Assembly: GCA_964507305.1 (NCBI GenBank)
Contig: CAZDPQ010000078.1
Coordinates: 1-11,200, forward strand
Reading direction: 5' to 3'
DNA from: JAQVYV01 sp964507305
GTDB taxonomy: Bacteria; Bacillota; Clostridia; Saccharofermentanales; UBA5734
DNA: 11,200 nucleotides
Shown: piece after piece, positions 1-7,245 of the stretch
How positions within the stretch are numbered: the first letter of the stretch is position 1
Layout of the letters: each line of letters starts with the position of its first letter
Translations under genes and position numbers: made by a program
The notes under the pieces: generated by a model
Seen by the model: the letters and a program-made list of their open reading frames with translations, nothing else
Database searches by the model: none
What the model was told of the DNA's origin: nothing

Positions 1-2
1 AC

Positions 3-239
3 CTCAACCAGAAAGAAAAGATCAAGATCATGGTGAACCGGGAGCCCGACACGGGCATCGGCGTCAAGGATGCCCAGAAAGTGCTCGGGTGCGAGGCGTT
101 CCACCGGATCCCCAGCGACTGGAAAACCGCAATCAATTCCCTGAACAAGGGCATCCCGATCGTCCTCGACGCGCCGCGCACCGTGCTGGCCGAACAGTTC
201 CGCAAGCTTGCCGTCAAGGTCGCGGAGGTGAAAGACTGA
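3..239 (+). CDS. CpaE/TadZ-like pilus-locus ATPase, C-terminal fragment
   Basis: This is the last 78 codons of a gene that begins left of the window; the reading frame is open from the first base and stops with TGA at 237-239. The visible part has the look of the C-terminal region of MinD/ParA-like ATPases of the CpaE/TadZ group: a short strand (KIKIMVNRE), a helix built around VKDAQKVLG, a 'hRIPSDW' segment, and the ending GIPIVLDAPRT followed by an amphipathic helix AEQFRKLA. The Walker motifs would lie upstream and cannot be seen. In tad systems this protein localises the pilus machinery, often at a pole. The stop lies two bases before the cpaF start, and the cpaF ribosome binding site sits inside this gene's last codons, so the two are surely co-transcribed and probably translationally coupled. 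The family call rests on the fragment plus its neighbour, so a more distant MinD-like protein is possible. Confidence 0.72.
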   Translation, partial: LNQKEKIKIMVNREPDTGIGVKDAQKVLGCEAFHRIPSDWKTAINSLNKGIPIVLDAPRTVLAEQFRKLAVKVAEVKD

Positions 240-241
240 CC

Positions 242-1618
242 ATGGGATTGCTGGAAAGGCTTGAAAAGCAGAAAACCGACGGTGAAGAGAGCCCGCGGGT
301 CCGGGAATCCGGGCATGAAAAGGCCGCGCCTTCCTATGTCGACGAATACCGGGAAGTTAAAAACAAGGCCCACAAGAGCGTCATCGAGATCGTCAACAAG
401 AAAATCAGCGAAAAGGGACAGAACATCCTCGGCGCGCCCGGCGGCGAGCAGAATGAGGAGATCTACCGTCTGATCGAGGAAGTCCTTGAGAACGAGGCGG
501 TCAACATCAACCGGACCGAGCGGAGCCGGATCTCCCGGGAGCTTTATGATGAAGTCATGGGCTACGGGCCGCTCGAGAACCTGCTCAAGGACGACACCGT
601 GACCGAGATCATGGTCAACGGCCCGAACTGTGTGTATATCGAAAAAAGCGGCAAGCTTTCCCTGTCTGATGTTGTTTTCAGGGACAGCGAGCACGTCATG
701 AATATCATCGACCGGATCGTTTCGTCGATCGGCAGGCATGTCGACGAGTCGAGCCCGATGGTCGACGCAAGGCTGGTGGACGGATCGCGCGTCAACGTGA
801 TCATCCCTCCGCTCTCGCTGGTCGGCCCGGTCATCACGATCCGGAAATTCTCCAGGACCCCCATGACCGACAAGGACCTCATCCGGTTCGGATCGATCTC
901 GCTGAAGGCGCTGATGTTCCTGGAGTCCTGCGTCAAAGGGCGTCTGAACATCATCGTATCCGGAGGGACCGGCAGCGGCAAAACGACCCTGTTGAATGTT
1001 CTTTCCAGCTATATCCCGGACAACGAGAGGATCGTGACCATCGAGGACGCGGCCGAGCTGCGGCTGAATCAGAGGCACGTCATCACATTGGAAAGCCGGC
1101 CATCGAACCTCGAGGGCACCGGACAGATCACGATCCGCGACCTGGTCCGGAACGCGCTCCGCATGAGGCCCGACCGGATCGTGGTCGGCGAGGTGCGCGG
1201 CGGCGAAACGCTGGACATGCTGCAGGCGATGAACACCGGCCACGACGGCTCCCTGACGACGGCCCATGCCAACAGCCCGAGGGATCTGCTTTCGAGGCTC
1301 GAGACCATGGTCCTCATGGCCGGCATGGAGCTTCCTGTCAAGGCGATCCGGGAGCAGGTGTCCTCCGCGATCGACATCATCGTGCAGCAGAGCCGGATGC
1401 GCGACGGGACGAGGAAAATCATCCGGATCTCCGAGATATCCGGTATGGAAGGCGATATCATCACCATGCAGGACATTTTCCGGTATGAGACGGACGGATC
1501 CCTCGATTCCAACGGTTATTTCAAGGGGAAATTTGTTCCCACCGGCGTCCATCCGCAGTGCATCGACAAGCTGAAAAACAACGGCGTGGGGATCAGCGAT
1601 GACTGGTTCCGGGACTGA
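242..1618 (+). CDS. cpaF: CpaF/TadA-type pilus assembly ATPase
   Basis: A 458-residue type II/IV secretion ATPase of the CpaF (TadA) family, the hexameric motor that powers Tad/Flp pilus assembly at the inner face of the membrane. The N-terminal third is a charged helical region, followed by the family's N-terminal domain ('YGPLENLLKDDTVTEIMVNGP', split around residues 104-124). The Walker A motif GGTGSGKT is at residues 241-248. The IEDAAELRL segment (Asp box) follows, then the Walker B-like RIVVGEVRGGE near residues 312-322, and a histidine box TGHDGSLTTAHAN. Length is normal for the family. The ATG at 242 is chosen because GGAGGTG stands at 224-230 at good distance; the frame is open farther upstream (to 89), but that would overlap most of the preceding gene and gives a non-family N-terminus. 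It stands between a CpaE-like gene and tadB, as in standard tad operons. No odd residues seen. Confidence 0.96.
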   Translation: MGLLERLEKQKTDGEESPRVRESGHEKAAPSYVDEYREVKNKAHKSVIEIVNKKISEKGQNILGAPGGEQNEEIYRLIEEVLENEAVNINRTERSRISRELYDEVMGYGPLENLLKDDTVTEIMVNGPNCVYIEKSGKLSLSDVVFRDSEHVMNIIDRIVSSIGRHVDESSPMVDARLVDGSRVNVIIPPLSLVGPVITIRKFSRTPMTDKDLIRFGSISLKALMFLESCVKGRLNIIVSGGTGSGKTTLLNVLSSYIPDNERIVTIEDAAELRLNQRHVITLESRPSNLEGTGQITIRDLVRNALRMRPDRIVVGEVRGGETLDMLQAMNTGHDGSLTTAHANSPRDLLSRLETMVLMAGMELPVKAIREQVSSAIDIIVQQSRMRDGTRKIIRISEISGMEGDIITMQDIFRYETDGSLDSNGYFKGKFVPTGVHPQCIDKLKNNGVGISDDWFRD

Positions 1619-1663
1619 CGTCCGCCCGGCCGGCTGCGGCGCGTTTCCGGCAGAGGAGATGGA

Positions 1664-2617
1664 ATGGAAATCATATTGCTGACAGTATTTGCTTCCGCTC
1701 TTTCTTTTTACCTGATCACGATGATCATGGTTTCATTTTGGAGCGGCAAATCCCGCATCGAGAAGCGGATTTCCGCCATTTCATCCGGGAACGGCGCGGC
1801 ATCTTCGAATCCGCGTAAAAAGCGCGCCAAAGACAATGAAAACAGCTTCCTGAAGCAGTTTTCAAAAGGCAAAGCTCTCAAAAAGCTGGGCGACGAATTG
1901 TCGCTCGCCGCGATCCCGCTCCGACCGGAAGAATTCCTCATGCTCTGGATGCTTTCCGCTCTCGGCCCCGCAGCCCTTGTGTCGATGATCCAGTTCAATG
2001 TATTCGTGTGTTTTGCCCTCGTCGCGGGAGGGACCGCGATCGTGCCGGTCCTTCTGGGCCGGGCGAAGGGGAAAAGGATCGCCATGTTCGACCGGCAGCT
2101 GAGCGATGCCCTGACCATCATCGGCAATTCCGTCCGGGCCGGATTCACGTTCCAGCAGGCGATGGAGAGCATTTCACGGGAAATGCCCGACCCGATTTCC
2201 AAAGAATTTTCAAGGACCCTGAGGGAGATCCGCCTCGGCGTGTCCATGGAAACCGCGCTCGGGAACATGGTGGACAGGCTCGGCAATTCCGACCTGGAAC
2301 TGATCGTTTCCGCGATCCTGATCCAGCGCCAGGTCGGCGGCAATCTGGCTGAAATCCTGGACACGATTTCGCAGACCATCCGGGAACGCATCAAGATCAA
2401 GAACGAGATCCGTGTCATGACCTCCAGTGCCAGGACTTCCGGCATGATCATCGGTCTTCTGCCGGTCTTTATCCTGGGGATCCTCATGCTGATCAACCCG
2501 GCTTATGTCAGTACGTTTTTCACGACGCCGCAGGGGCTTGCCATGCTGGCCGGCAGCGTGGCGATGGAATTTACGGGATTCATGCTGATCCGTAAAGTGG
2601 TCAGCATCAAATTTTAG
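1664..2617 (+). CDS. tadB: TadB, Tad pilus inner-membrane platform protein
   Basis: A 317-residue type II secretion F-domain (T2SSF) membrane protein. It has an N-terminal membrane segment (about residues 1-28), a basic linker, a second hydrophobic pair around residues 90-130, and then the cytoplasmic F domain from about residue 150. That domain contains GNSVRAGFTFQQAMESIS, the LREIRLGVSMETAL segment and the highly typical QRQVGGNLAEILD stretch. Two C-terminal membrane segments follow (GMIIGLLPVFILGILML and the last 30 residues). Together with TadC it would form the platform on which the CpaF motor extracts and polymerises Flp pilin. The start is set by AGAGGAG at 1652-1658, five bases before ATG. 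It lies 45 bp after cpaF and 20 bp before tadC with no terminator between. TadB rather than TadC is inferred from position directly after cpaF and from the QVGGNLAE motif. Confidence 0.94.
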   Translation: MEIILLTVFASALSFYLITMIMVSFWSGKSRIEKRISAISSGNGAASSNPRKKRAKDNENSFLKQFSKGKALKKLGDELSLAAIPLRPEEFLMLWMLSALGPAALVSMIQFNVFVCFALVAGGTAIVPVLLGRAKGKRIAMFDRQLSDALTIIGNSVRAGFTFQQAMESISREMPDPISKEFSRTLREIRLGVSMETALGNMVDRLGNSDLELIVSAILIQRQVGGNLAEILDTISQTIRERIKIKNEIRVMTSSARTSGMIIGLLPVFILGILMLINPAYVSTFFTTPQGLAMLAGSVAMEFTGFMLIRKVVSIKF

Positions 2618-2637
2618 GAAATCACAGGGAGGATCCC

Positions 2638-3564
2638 ATGCCGATACTCGGGTTTTCAGCTGGTCTTCTGATATTCACGATCTTCGTGATCCTGCTTCGT
2701 CCGATCGGGACCGAACTGGACCGTCAGAAACGCCGCATCGGGCAGATCAGCGGGATCAATGCCGCTGAAGTCGATGAGGAACTGTCCAAGCCGTTTACGG
2801 AGCGGTTTGTCATGCCCGTATTTTACGGGATCCTCAAATTCATGACGATGCTTTTTCCGAAATCCAAGAAAGTCAACTCCCAGGCCAAGCTCGAACGGGA
2901 TCTGAAGCTGGCCGGGATCAAGCTGACCGCGGGCGAATTTTCCGCGATCCGCATGATCATCGTGTTCTCCCTGCTGGCTTTTTCTTTTTTACCGATGGCT
3001 TTCGCCGGATTCCCGGCCGTCGGAAAATTTCTGATTTTCCTCATGGGCGCGGTCCTTGCGATCCTGGTTCCGCGGTATTATCTGAAATCATCTATTAAAA
3101 GGCGCCAGGAATCGATCCGCGGCGACCTTCCGGACATTCTCGACCTGATCAGCGTCAGCGTCGAGGCCGGACTCGGCTTCGATTTCGCGCTCCTGCGCGT
3201 CGTCAGCCGGGCGGGAGGGGCGCTGTCGGAGGAACTGAAAGTCGTCTACCGCGAGATCCAGATGGGCATCCCCAGAAGAGAAGCGCTGAAGAGCCTTTCG
3301 GACCGCAGTGAGGTCGAAGAATTGAAAACATTCGTCGGGTCTATCATCCAGGCGGACCAGCTCGGCATCTCGATCAAAAACGTCCTGCGTTCCCAATCCA
3401 TGCAGCTCCGGCAGACGAGGAGGCAGAGGGCGGAGGAAAAAGCGATGAAAGCGCCCGTCAAGATGATCCTGCCGCTCGTGATTTTCATTTTTCCCGTTAT
3501 TTTCATCATCCTGCTCGGGCCGTCGGTCCTCGAGATCGTGGGGACGTTCGGAGGCATGAAATGA
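2638..3564 (+). CDS. tadC: TadC, second Tad pilus inner-membrane platform protein
   Basis: A 308-residue T2SSF-domain membrane protein, the usual partner of TadB. It starts with a membrane segment (residues 1-22), has two hydrophobic segments around residues 100-145, a cytoplasmic F domain opening with LPDILDLISVSVEAGLGFDFAL, and the TadC-like stretch around FVGSIIQADQLGISIKNVL. A strongly hydrophobic C-terminal helix (MILPLVIFIFPVIFIILL) follows. The conserved glycine-rich turn (EAGLGFD) and the basic RQTRRQRAEEKAMKAP block before the last membrane helix are typical of TadC. The start follows AGGGAGG at 2626-2632. Its stop codon overlaps the start of the DUF192 gene (ATGA at 3561-3564), so the two are likely translationally coupled. 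Length and domain order are normal. Confidence 0.94.
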   Translation: MPILGFSAGLLIFTIFVILLRPIGTELDRQKRRIGQISGINAAEVDEELSKPFTERFVMPVFYGILKFMTMLFPKSKKVNSQAKLERDLKLAGIKLTAGEFSAIRMIIVFSLLAFSFLPMAFAGFPAVGKFLIFLMGAVLAILVPRYYLKSSIKRRQESIRGDLPDILDLISVSVEAGLGFDFALLRVVSRAGGALSEELKVVYREIQMGIPRREALKSLSDRSEVEELKTFVGSIIQADQLGISIKNVLRSQSMQLRQTRRQRAEEKAMKAPVKMILPLVIFIFPVIFIILLGPSVLEIVGTFGGMK

Positions 3565-3914
3565 CGAAAATCTATCGTGTCATCATGGAGGATATCGTGA
3601 TCGCGGATCATGTACAGGTGGCGGATTCGTTTTTCAGCCGCTTGAAAGGGCTGCTGGGACGGAAAGGGCTGAAAGGCGGGGAAGGGCTTCTCATCATCCC
3701 GTGTAAACAGGTCCATACCAAGGGCATGCAGTTCCCGATCGATGTGATTTTTTTGACAAAATTCGGAGTTGTGATACAATCGGAGGAGAGCATGGTGCCG
3801 GGGAAAATGTCCAGATATGTGACGGATGCCCGGCAGGTGCTGGAACTTAGGAGCGGTACGATCGCCGCCTCAGGCATCAGGGTCGGGAAGACGATCACCT
3901 TCGAGCGCCTGTGA
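3561..3914 (+). CDS. DUF192 family protein
   Basis: A 117-residue protein of the DUF192 family (Pfam PF02643). The family signature is visible: ADSFFSRLKGLLGRKGL, then GEGLLIIPCKQVHTKGMQFPIDVIFL with the conserved 'HT.GM.FPID..FL' core, and a C-terminal beta-rich part ending in SGIRVGKTITF. The biochemical function is not established. There is no signal peptide or membrane segment here, whereas many DUF192 proteins are exported. The ATG overlaps the tadC stop by four bases (ATGA), so it belongs to the tad transcript; I recall DUF192 genes sitting in or beside tad loci in other Gram-positive genomes, which is a recollection rather than a check. The stretch of codons at 3747-3782 is unusually AT-rich for this genome (ATT TTT TTG ACA AAA, later ATA CAA) and encodes a strong promoter on the same strand; see the separate promoter entry. 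Confidence 0.9.
   Translation: MTKIYRVIMEDIVIADHVQVADSFFSRLKGLLGRKGLKGGEGLLIIPCKQVHTKGMQFPIDVIFLTKFGVVIQSEESMVPGKMSRYVTDARQVLELRSGTIAASGIRVGKTITFERL
3753..3780 (+). promoter_or_regulatory. Near-consensus promoter inside the DUF192 gene
   Basis: A perfect -35 box TTGACA (3753-3758), a 16-bp spacer, and TACAAT (3775-3780) as the -10 box, preceded by an extended -10 TG at 3772-3773. It lies within coding sequence and would start transcription near 3787, giving a leader of about 165 nt before the DivIVA-like gene at 3952. The codons that spell it are atypically AT-rich (including ATA, otherwise rare here), which argues that the promoter is selected. Confidence 0.72.
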
Positions 3915-3951
3915 TGCGGAGATCCTCATTCTTTCCCTACAGGTGCGGCAG

Positions 3952-4944
3952 ATGAAGAACGGAAATAAAGACGACAGCATCGAAGAGATCAAGGATCTGA
4001 GGATCAAGTCCGGCACCGAGGCCAACCTGCCGGAGTTTAAGAAGAGCATGTTCGGCGGCTACGATCCGGCCGAAGTCAACGAATACCTGGAGAATATCCG
4101 CACCCAGCAGAACAACACCATCGAAGCCTATCAGGAGCGGTTCGACGAATTCACATCGTTCATCGAAATGCTGCAGAAAGAAAAGGGCGACCTTTCCGCG
4201 AACATTGCGTCCCTTCAGCAGCAGCTGGCGAAGACGCAGGAGAGCAAGGGTTCCGCCGACTCGAACCTTGCTTCTCTGAATGAAGAACGCGGGAAGCTCC
4301 TTCAGGACCTTGAGAACCAGTCCGCGAAGTACGGCGTCCTTGAGAAAGAGCTCGCCGACCTGCGCGCATCGATCGCTTCGGGCGAAGAAAGCCGGAAGGC
4401 GCTGCAGGCGGAGCTGGCCGCGGCGAAAGAGGAAAGCGGCAGGCTCAATACCGGACTCGAGGCGGTTTCCGGCAAGAACAAGTCCCTTTCCGACGAGATC
4501 GCGGCTCTGAAGGCCAAGATCCGGAAGTACGAAGAGGACGAGCAGTTCGCTTCGACGATCCGCGACAAGATCGATCTCAACCATGAGAACGAATTGCTGC
4601 GGGAAGAGATCCGCGCGCTGTCGGAGTCCCGCGATTCGATCGCGATCGACAACGCGACGCTCAAGTCCCAGATCGACAGCCTCAACGAGACGATCGCCAG
4701 GCTCCGGAACGACAACCAGGATCTTCTTTTCCGGAACAATTCCCTCCTTTCCCAGATCCGTCAGACGGACATGAATGTCGGAATGAAGACCGGCGAGTTC
4801 GTGCAGAAGCAGCTGTTCAGCCTGGACAAGTCCACCGGGACGCTCAGCGGCATCATTGCGGACCTGAATGAGCTCAAGGAAGAGGCGGCCGGGCTGAGGA
4901 AATTCATCAACGATTCGATGGTGTCCAAGACGGACATCAAATGA
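3952..4944 (+). CDS. DivIVA-domain coiled-coil protein
   Basis: A 330-residue soluble protein. Residues 29-49 hold the DivIVA N-terminal signature: FKKSMFGGYDPAEV followed by NEYLENI, with the GYD turn at residues 36-38. Nearly everything after that, to about residue 285, is heptad-rich coiled coil (long runs of E, K, L, A, Q, S with no proline). It ends in a short amphipathic tail (LSGIIADLNELKEEA). In Gram-positive bacteria DivIVA-type proteins bind curved membrane at poles and septa and recruit partners; the exact client here is unknown. The ATG at 3952 is chosen because AGGTG at 3941-3945 precedes it. The frame is open farther upstream but overlaps the DUF192 gene out of frame. It is the last gene before the terminator at 5016-5048, 37 bp after the DUF192 stop, and has a likely promoter of its own. 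It is longer than a typical DivIVA because of the coiled coil, so a GpsB/SepIVA-like or Tad-specific scaffold is an alternative. Confidence 0.85.
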   Translation: MKNGNKDDSIEEIKDLRIKSGTEANLPEFKKSMFGGYDPAEVNEYLENIRTQQNNTIEAYQERFDEFTSFIEMLQKEKGDLSANIASLQQQLAKTQESKGSADSNLASLNEERGKLLQDLENQSAKYGVLEKELADLRASIASGEESRKALQAELAAAKEESGRLNTGLEAVSGKNKSLSDEIAALKAKIRKYEEDEQFASTIRDKIDLNHENELLREEIRALSESRDSIAIDNATLKSQIDSLNETIARLRNDNQDLLFRNNSLLSQIRQTDMNVGMKTGEFVQKQLFSLDKSTGTLSGIIADLNELKEEAAGLRKFINDSMVSKTDIK

Positions 4945-5015
4945 AGCATGATGCCGGCGGGCCGGCCGTGCCCGTTCCGGGACGCGTCACAGATCCGGAC
5001 CATACGGCATCCGGC

Positions 5016-5048
5016 CGGCCATGATCAGGGCATCGGCCGTTTTTTTTT
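5016..5048 (+). terminator. Rho-independent terminator after the tad/DivIVA region
   Basis: A GC-rich stem CGGCC-ATG (5016-5023) pairs with CAT-GGCCG (5031-5039, one bulged C at 5034) around a seven-base loop, followed directly by nine T residues (5040-5048). An alternative longer fold uses ACGGC at 5004-5008 with GCCGT at 5036-5040. It lies 71 bp after the DivIVA-like stop. The remaining intergenic DNA (4945-5015 and 5049-5120) holds GC-rich short repeats, such as a CGGCT/AGCCG hairpin at 5078-5090, and no gene or clear promoter that I can support. Confidence 0.82.
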
Positions 5049-5107
5049 GCAGTGACGGCCGAATGCGGGCAGAATATCGGCTGATAGCCGGCTGAATGCC
5101 GGTAAAA

Positions 5108-5114
5108 GAAAGGA
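5108..5114 (+). promoter_or_regulatory. Ribosome binding site that decides the lipoprotein start
   Basis: GAAAGGA at 5108-5114 touches an ATG at 5115 with no spacer but stands six bases before the in-frame ATG at 5121. The second ATG is therefore the more likely start. Confidence 0.6.
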
Positions 5115-5120
5115 ATGGAC

Positions 5121-6086
5121 ATGACGGCATACCGCTTCATGGCGGCGGCAGGATGCATCGCCGCCATTCTCCTGTCCGGCTGCGCGGCAGGCCCGTCTGA
5201 CGGCGGCGGATCCCCGGGATCCGGCGCTACGCCCGTCACGAAGCATCTCCGGATCGGAGTCATGTCGGATGTCGGGGCGGTGCCGTTCCTGATCGCCCGG
5301 CAGCAGGGCTTTTTTGAATCGCGGGGCCTGGATGCGGAGATCACGGTGTTCAAAAGCGCGATGGACCGCGATACGGCTCTCCAGACCGGCAACCTGGACG
5401 GCGCGATGAGCGACATGCTGTCCGTCATCCTTTTCGCGAAAGCCGGCGCCGGGGTCCTCATGACGTCGGACACATATGGGAATTACAGGATGATCACATC
5501 GCCGGCACTTGGCGCGTCCGCGTTCGCGGGACTGGACTCCGCCCGTGTCGGCATTTCCTCCAACACCGTGATCGACCTCGCGACAGAGACGATCGCAAGC
5601 AAAATGGGGTTTGCGGACCGTCTTGTCAAAATCGCGATCCCGCAGATGCCGGTGCGCCTCGAGATGCTCAAGGCCGGCGAACTGGACGCCGCGACCCTGC
5701 CGGAGCCCCTGGCGTCGGCCGCACTGCTTGACGGCGGAGCGTTTGTCGCGGACACGGAGGGATCCGGCTTGTATCCGGCGGTTTTTCTCATGACCCGGGA
5801 GGCGCTCAGCCGGGACCGGCAGGCAGCTGTCCTGATGTATGAGGCATACGATGAAGCGGTGGAATACATCAACGGGACCGCGACAGAGGAACTCATGGAT
5901 TTCCTGGTCGAAGAGCTTGCTTTTCCGTCGACCTTGAAAGGCCATTTCTCCCTGCCTCGGTTCAAGCCGATCCGGCCTGCCGATGAGGCATCGTTCGGGG
6001 TGATATCGGATTGGGCTGTTCGGGCGGGTCTTGCGGACACCCGGTACGACTACGATGCCCTGTCGGATGCGGACGTGCTGCCGTAG
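5121..6086 (+). CDS. SsuA/THI5-like ABC substrate-binding lipoprotein
   Basis: A 321-residue predicted lipoprotein. The N-terminus has a short positive start, a hydrophobic stretch and the lipobox LSGC, with the lipidated cysteine at residue 21, followed by a Gly/Ser/Pro-rich linker. The mature part resembles periplasmic-type binding proteins of the NMT1/THI5/SsuA group (sulfonate, nitrate, or thiamine-precursor uptake): 'LRIGVMSDVGAVPFLIARQQ' then GFF..RGLDAEI, the TALQTGNLDGAMSD segment, ELDAATLPEPLA, and a C-terminal 'VISDWAVRAGL'. It would capture a small ligand at the outer face of the membrane and hand it to an ABC permease. No permease or ATPase gene lies in the window, so it is an orphan here and the ligand cannot be assigned. 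It follows the terminator at 5048, and the next gene has its own promoter, so it is probably monocistronic. A start at 5115 (two residues longer) is possible but its ribosome site would be too close. Confidence 0.85.
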   Translation: MTAYRFMAAAGCIAAILLSGCAAGPSDGGGSPGSGATPVTKHLRIGVMSDVGAVPFLIARQQGFFESRGLDAEITVFKSAMDRDTALQTGNLDGAMSDMLSVILFAKAGAGVLMTSDTYGNYRMITSPALGASAFAGLDSARVGISSNTVIDLATETIASKMGFADRLVKIAIPQMPVRLEMLKAGELDAATLPEPLASAALLDGGAFVADTEGSGLYPAVFLMTREALSRDRQAAVLMYEAYDEAVEYINGTATEELMDFLVEELAFPSTLKGHFSLPRFKPIRPADEASFGVISDWAVRAGLADTRYDYDALSDADVLP

Positions 6087-6099
6087 CGCGCGAAAGCAC

Positions 6100-6128
6100 T
6101 TGGTTCTTACGGGCGAAGATGGTACAAT
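6100..6128 (+). promoter_or_regulatory. Promoter for the DAHP synthase transcription unit
   Basis: TTGGTT (6100-6105), a 17-bp spacer and TACAAT (6123-6128). Transcription would begin near 6135, about 30 nt before the DAHP synthase ATG at 6167. The leader is too short for a riboswitch or attenuator. Confidence 0.7.
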
Positions 6129-6166
6129 AGGGAATCATTGTTCGGAAGATACGCGGAGCAGATCGT

Positions 6167-7195
6167 ATGGGAATGGAATTCATCAAGCGGATCCCCTCGC
6201 CGGAGGAGATCATCGGCGAGATGCCGGTGCCGGAGCATGTGCGGAAGCTCAAAGAGCAGAAGGACCGGGAGCTCCGAAGCGTGTTCGACGGCACGTCGGA
6301 CCGCTTTGTCCTGATCATCGGGCCGTGTTCCGCCGACAACGAGGATTCTGTCTGCGAATACATCGAGAGGCTCGCGAAGGTCCAGGAGAAGGTCAGGGAC
6401 CGGATCATCATGGTACCGAGGATCTATACGAACAAGCCTCGCACGACCGGCGAAGGGTACAAGGGCATGGTCCACCAGCCTGATCCGAGCAAGAAGCCGG
6501 ATCTGTTCGAGGGGGTGCGGGCGATCCGACGGATGCATATCCGGGCGCTGTGCGATTATTGCATGCCGGCTGCGGACGAGATGCTTTACCCCGGCAATTA
6601 CGCCTACCTTGCCGATGTGCTGGGTTACCACACGATCGGCGCCCGGTCCGTCGAGGACCAGCTGCACCGGCTGACGGTCAGCGGGATCGACGCGCCGGTC
6701 GGGATGAAAAATCCCACGAGCGGCGACCTGACCGTCCTGCTGAATTCCATCCGCGCCGCCCAGAGCGGACACCGTTTCATTTACAACGGGTGGGAGGTCG
6801 TGACATCCGGCAACCCGTACGCACACGCCGTCCTCCGGGGAGCCGTGGACGCGGGCGGGAAGAACATCCCGAACTACCACTTCGAGGACCTGATCCGTTT
6901 CGCGGAGGAATATCAATCGCAGACATTCAGCCATCCGGCAGTCATCGTTGACACCAACCACTCGAATTCGAGTAAATGCTATTACGAGCAGCCCAGGATC
7001 GCGCGGGAAGTGCTGCTGAGCCGCCGATACGATCCTACGCTGGCTGCGATGGTCAAGGGGCTGATGATCGAAAGCTACCTGGTCGGCGGGAAGCAGGAGA
7101 TCGGCGAGAACATTTACGGCAAATCGATCACGGATGCCTGCCTCGGATGGGATGAGACCGAGCGGCTGATCTACTATATCGCGGAGAATGCATAG
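6167..7195 (+). CDS. 3-deoxy-7-phosphoheptulonate (DAHP) synthase, type I
   Basis: A 342-residue class I (AroFGH-like, type I-alpha) DAHP synthase. It condenses phosphoenolpyruvate and erythrose 4-phosphate, the committed step into the shikimate pathway and aromatic amino acids, in the cytoplasm. Visible family marks are IGPCS with the metal-binding cysteine at residue 54, KPRTTGEGYKG around residues 90-100, GARSVEDQLHR, GMKNPTSGDL, VDTNHSNSSK (metal-binding His265), MIESYL (Glu302) and ITDACLGW (Asp323). All four metal ligands known from the E. coli enzyme are thus present. The KPRTTGEGYKG loop is one residue longer than in E. coli AroG, as in a group common in Gram-positive bacteria. GGAG at 6155-6158 stands eight bases before the ATG. 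A second in-frame ATG two codons later is possible. No other aro gene is nearby; the next gene is a sugar-type symporter 50 bp downstream. Feedback specificity (Phe, Tyr or Trp) cannot be read from this sequence. Confidence 0.95.
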   Translation: MGMEFIKRIPSPEEIIGEMPVPEHVRKLKEQKDRELRSVFDGTSDRFVLIIGPCSADNEDSVCEYIERLAKVQEKVRDRIIMVPRIYTNKPRTTGEGYKGMVHQPDPSKKPDLFEGVRAIRRMHIRALCDYCMPAADEMLYPGNYAYLADVLGYHTIGARSVEDQLHRLTVSGIDAPVGMKNPTSGDLTVLLNSIRAAQSGHRFIYNGWEVVTSGNPYAHAVLRGAVDAGGKNIPNYHFEDLIRFAEEYQSQTFSHPAVIVDTNHSNSSKCYYEQPRIAREVLLSRRYDPTLAAMVKGLMIESYLVGGKQEIGENIYGKSITDACLGWDETERLIYYIAENA

Positions 7196-7235
7196 GCCGT
7201 CCATTTCCATGACAGCAGATGATCGGCGGGCAGAC

Positions 7236-7240
7236 GGGAG
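7236..7240 (+). promoter_or_regulatory. Ribosome binding site that decides the symporter start
   Basis: GGGAG at 7236-7240 is five bases before ATG 7246. The in-frame ATG at 7219 has no purine-rich site at a usable distance, so the shorter form is preferred. Confidence 0.65.
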
Positions 7241-7245
7241 TTTTG

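Noticed and set aside
89..241. A longer N-terminal extension of CpaF
   Set aside because: The frame is open but overlaps the preceding gene in another frame, gives Arg/Pro-rich sequence unlike the family, and the ATG at 242 has a good ribosome site.
1619..1663. The 45-bp gap between cpaF and tadB as a possible processing or terminator site
   Set aside because: It is GC-rich but has no T-tract and no convincing stem beyond short CCGGCCGG self-complementarity.
3937..4584. Minus-strand open frame opposite the DivIVA-type gene
   Set aside because: A Leu/Arg-rich product produced by the antisense of repetitive Glu/Lys/Ala codons of a coiled coil. No ribosome site was found.
6107..7210. Long minus-strand open frame opposite the DAHP synthase
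   Set aside because: Same cause: the plus strand carries all DAHP synthase motifs, and the antisense product has no family features.
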